Assembly (NCBI GenBank): GCA_963932185.1
Contig: OZ010676.1
Span: 49,069,663-49,133,662, forward strand
Direction: 5' to 3'
Source of the DNA: Troglohyphantes excavatus
Lineage: Eukaryota > Arthropoda > Arachnida > Araneae > Linyphiidae
DNA length: 64,000 nt
Shown: positions 60,539 through 64,000 of the stretch, piece by piece
Numbering within the stretch: position 1 is the first letter of the stretch
Layout: the number at the start of each line of letters is the position of its first letter
Made by a program: the position numbers and the translations under genes
Notes under the pieces: generated by a model
The model's database searches: none
The model's input: the letters and a program-made list of their open reading frames with translations, nothing else
Told to the model about the DNA's origin: nothing

Positions 60539-63500
60539 GAAAACTTACTGATTTTAATAGGTTTTTCATATATACAATGTAGACTTAAAACGGGTATACT
60601 CACTATCTATATATCTTATTTTCTATTTTCCTTTTTCTCTCTATTACTAATCTCTCTGTCACTGTATCTCTATGTTAAAACGTTCACCTTTAACCACTGG
60701 ACAATCAACATACCCGAAAAAAAGCTCATGAAACGCATATTTAAATGTACAATTATTACAATAAAACAGTAGCCATTATTTGCTTTCTTTCGAAACATAT
60801 TTGTCAAAAGTTTTTATTAGAATTGATTAAATGAATGAAGTTTTTTAAAGTGTAATAGGTACTTTATGCAGATCCCTACATCTGAAAAGTGCGCGGAGAA
60901 ATTTACCACAAACGAAACTACTACGTATATAAAATTCCAATAAAGAGACTTATTAGATTATTTTTCATATTTATTATTATGTTTATATTTTCAGCTTTTA
61001 TTATATGGGTGTGATACTAAGTATCGAATAAACCCAAACTTTTTAGTAATTTCTTTTTTTTTCTGAATTAGAATTTAACATATGTTGAATAAAAGATTAA
61101 AATCTACCTCATGTGTAGTTTTTATAAAAAAAGTAAGAGAAAATCATATATCGATTTATTGGTGTTAAAATATCTCATGCATTCATGAACCGTTAAAATT
61201 TTGGTTTTCAATTAGCTTATATAGCAGAAAATACTAAAAAGTATGAATATCAAAAGTTATTTTTTTAATATTAATAAAGCCTGTATATGTCTTATAAATA
61301 TAGTATTTTTTTTTGTTTTTTCACCGACTTTATCTTTCTATAAATTTAATAGCCGAGACGATTTTTGTAACAGTCACTCCTCTTAAACTATATAGCCAAT
61401 TTTTATAATCAAGGGAACCAATTTTGTTGATAGGGAGTGAAGTGTAGGTGTGCTAAAACGTGTCAAGAATATAAAATATTAAGCAATTAATTAGTTTATT
61501 ACGCTTTAAAAAACGAATTGTTATCACCATGGTGCCATCTACATTTCAAAATTTGAACTACAGTTAAATGACTTTGTCAAACGAGCTGAATTCAACTATC
61601 CGCGGTTGTAGTCGGCCCATCGATATTTATTTGAAATTGTTCTCTTTTTTACGAAATAATTTTCATCAAAAATAACGACGAAATAAATTTTCTCAATTTA
61701 ACGAAATATTTAACCGGAGCATATACTTCAACAAAAATGGCTGAAGTTTTTTTCAAAAATGAGCATGCATTTTTAACACTGCATTTACCGTTAAAAATTC
61801 CACACCATTTTGTAACATTAAAACGATTACAAAACATGTAACTATAAGTTAAGACATAAAAATCTACGTCGATTTTAAACCCTCAAAAATTGCAGGTAAT
61901 ATTAAAAATCTCTATCCTTAATGAAAATACGCAAATTCGCATTGATAAACAGCTTATTAAATCGGTTTATTCCTCGAATAAAACGTGTTTGTAAAAGCGA
62001 TAAATGCCTTTTTCTTACATTATTCTTACAAGAATGTGATTCATAAATCTTTCCGCCGTACCTAATTCCCAGGAGTTAATCTGAGAATCCTTCACGGCGC
62101 CTCTTTTCTTTGTATAATCACCCCTCATTACATCCAGGGCATGTAAACGATTTCTATAGCCCTTCAGGTTACATTCATCATATTGCTTTTCACACCTCGT
62201 TTAAGCACAGCCCGTGCATTATCCTCTTTATCATTATGAGTAGTTTTTTGAAGTTATCATAACACTTTAGAGCTTCCCTGCGCCATAATCATTAAGAAAA
62301 AAAGACAAAATACGCCTCGCTACCTAATAGTCGGACGTTAAAGCTACGAATAATGCCCACCATAAAGCTCTAGTTATTTATTCAAAAACTGGGGAGGCTC
62401 AATCAGAGGATAATATTGCCTCCAAATATTAGGATAAACTACCACTGGATCTAAAGCCTACCATCAATATATAAAAACTATGGGGGGAGGGGGAGATTTT
62501 TCTTTGATATCTGAGCTTTGGTAGTGATGCCCCAGATATTTCTTACGCTCGGAGAATTACTTTCATTAATGTTTTTATGTGAATAAACCGGAAAAAACTC
62601 TGAGATTCCTATTGGCCTATACGGAATTCGTCTTCCATTTGTTGTGTGCTTGAATTGTAATGCTTTAACGCGGATGCGCGTGATAGCTTTGGGAATGGCC
62701 AATTGAGGGTGTAAATCTTTGAAATGCCTAAAATTTGCCTAACTGCAAAATGTCCGATTCGGATCAATATGCACATAGCAGAGTTGACAAATGGGGTAAT
62801 TTCAAGTTTCTGTCGAGAAACTCAAGTAGTTTTACAAGTGAAGCTTAGAGGACCACATTGAGAAAGGGGCTTAGAAGAGAACTGAGACAGAATTTATCCG
62901 CAAAAAATTGAGAAATTTGAAGAAAATATCGAAACTGAAATCCAAGTGATTTATTTATGTGATACGCTTATATTAAATTATGGACCTTAAATGAAGGAAA
63001 CGTTTAAGTTGCTTTTGTAATTCACACTTTTAATAAACTTCTAATACTAAAATGGCATGGAAGCTTACATTTTTATTTACTTTAATATTCAGGCAATAAT
63101 AGCGCATATTTAAATTTAAAATATTTAAATTTAAAGTACGTTTAAATAAATTTCACAGCAACCATATTGTGTAAATATATCAAAATAGTTTAACAACCTA
63201 TCGTATTTTTTCACAATCCTGATTTTTCCCTCAGTATATTTTTTTTTAAAAGTGACAATTTAATTTTTAATACTGTTTGCTCAATTCAAATATGCGTCAA
63301 GATTTATTTAAAAACAAATTAACAACTATTTAATGTATAATATTTTTTAAATCCATAATCAATATCCTTTTTGCATAAAATAACAATGTTTACAAACTGT
63401 ACTAACAAACTAATATTTTCTAAATATTTCAGCACAATGAAATTAAGTAAAACAACAAATTTATTTCTTTATTCTCAAATGAGTTAGGAAATATATTACT

Positions 63501-64000
63501 ATAAATTTGGTTTAATAAACTCATTATGTGCTAATTATCATATAAATTAGTTAATACATATTTAGTAACTAGCAGTTAAATTATTGTCAATTGACATGCC
63601 GTTATATATATGCCGTTACTTCTGCCTAATATTTCCAAGTTGAAATTTACTCACAAACATATCAAAATAAAACAATCGGTTGGTACAAGGCTCAGTTTTA
63701 GTGGTACATTCAAAATTATAAAAACATTACTAATATTTTTTCGAATTTGTAAAACAAATCCTAATATCGCTTGCCTGTATGAGCTCTTTTTTTATAATAC
63801 AATTTTATTTAAATAAAATAACGATACTTCTATAATTAATTTATTATATTACTGATTACCACATTTTTTTATTATGCGAAAATCTTTTAGTAATGTATTA
63901 AATATCTGCATATCTAACATTCAAATATTCCTTTTCCGTAAAAATATGTGTATATTTTATCGGTGTCACGTTTCTGCATACCAAAAATATGTCAGTATTG
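60539..64000. other. gene-free stretch
   Basis: AT-rich throughout except about 62040-62720, which is of more balanced composition and carries a 74-codon minus-strand ORF (62478-62702) without recognisable motif. That patch could be conserved regulatory sequence or a decayed repeat. No element ends were found. Confidence 0.45.

Noticed and set aside
62478..62702. 74-codon minus-strand ORF in a balanced-composition patch
   Set aside because: Protein-like in part, but no start context, motif or splice sites convincing enough to call it.

Overview
The window is AT-rich eukaryotic DNA (roughly 70-75 % A+T by eye) with no operons, no ribosome-binding-site-linked ORFs and very few long ORFs. A mariner transposase with perfect inverted repeats, Ty3/gypsy and LINE fragments, many MITE-like repeats and a short (TTAGG)4 block point to an arthropod. 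The mariner and LINE proteins resemble those I know from spiders and other chelicerates, but the species cannot be fixed from sequence alone. Nearly all of the window behaves as intronic or intergenic DNA filled with transposon relics and simple or tandem repeats.

Layout. 1-6380: mostly unannotatable AT-rich DNA, with a GC-richer patch holding a 67-codon minus-strand ORF (719-922), a diverged ~293 bp duplication (1198-1690) and a TTAGG block. 6384-7703: an almost intact mariner, inserted exactly at the TA edge of a second element (7706-8922) with ~115 bp inverted repeats. 9327-9935: a four-copy ~155 bp tandem repeat. 12021-13576: a TTAA-flanked inverted-repeat element whose smaller relative lies at 59826-60534. 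15946-24480: a long (TA)n tract, a minus-strand ORF of better base composition (16066-16395), a 405 bp-spaced duplication and two AT-rich minisatellites (22 bp and 27 bp units). 28848-29232: a hAT-like MITE and a tRNA-like relic. 38237-53720: four copies of one TA-flanked, pogo/Tigger-like MITE. 43391-46625: a three-copy tandem repeat whose last copy is split by a 2.5 kb composite insertion (antisense gypsy RNase H piece, intact LINE reverse-transcriptase end, 17 bp minisatellite, polypurine tract plus LTR) with a candidate 5 bp target duplication. 46898-47230: an 86 bp tandem repeat.

The only host-gene signal I can support is at 56256-56560 on the minus strand. A GC-rich block there contains a short ORF start encoding a signal-peptide-like sequence that runs directly into a consensus GTGAGT splice donor. 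I read it as promoter, 5' UTR and first coding exon of a secreted or membrane protein. If so, the 56 kb to its left would be a very long first intron, which would explain why that stretch holds little but repeats. Upstream of it (57703-58020) lies the decayed 3' end of another LINE. I found no CRISPR array, no complete functional tRNA or rRNA, and no convincing undescribed multi-gene system. The most novel material is the set of non-autonomous elements and the composite nested insertion.
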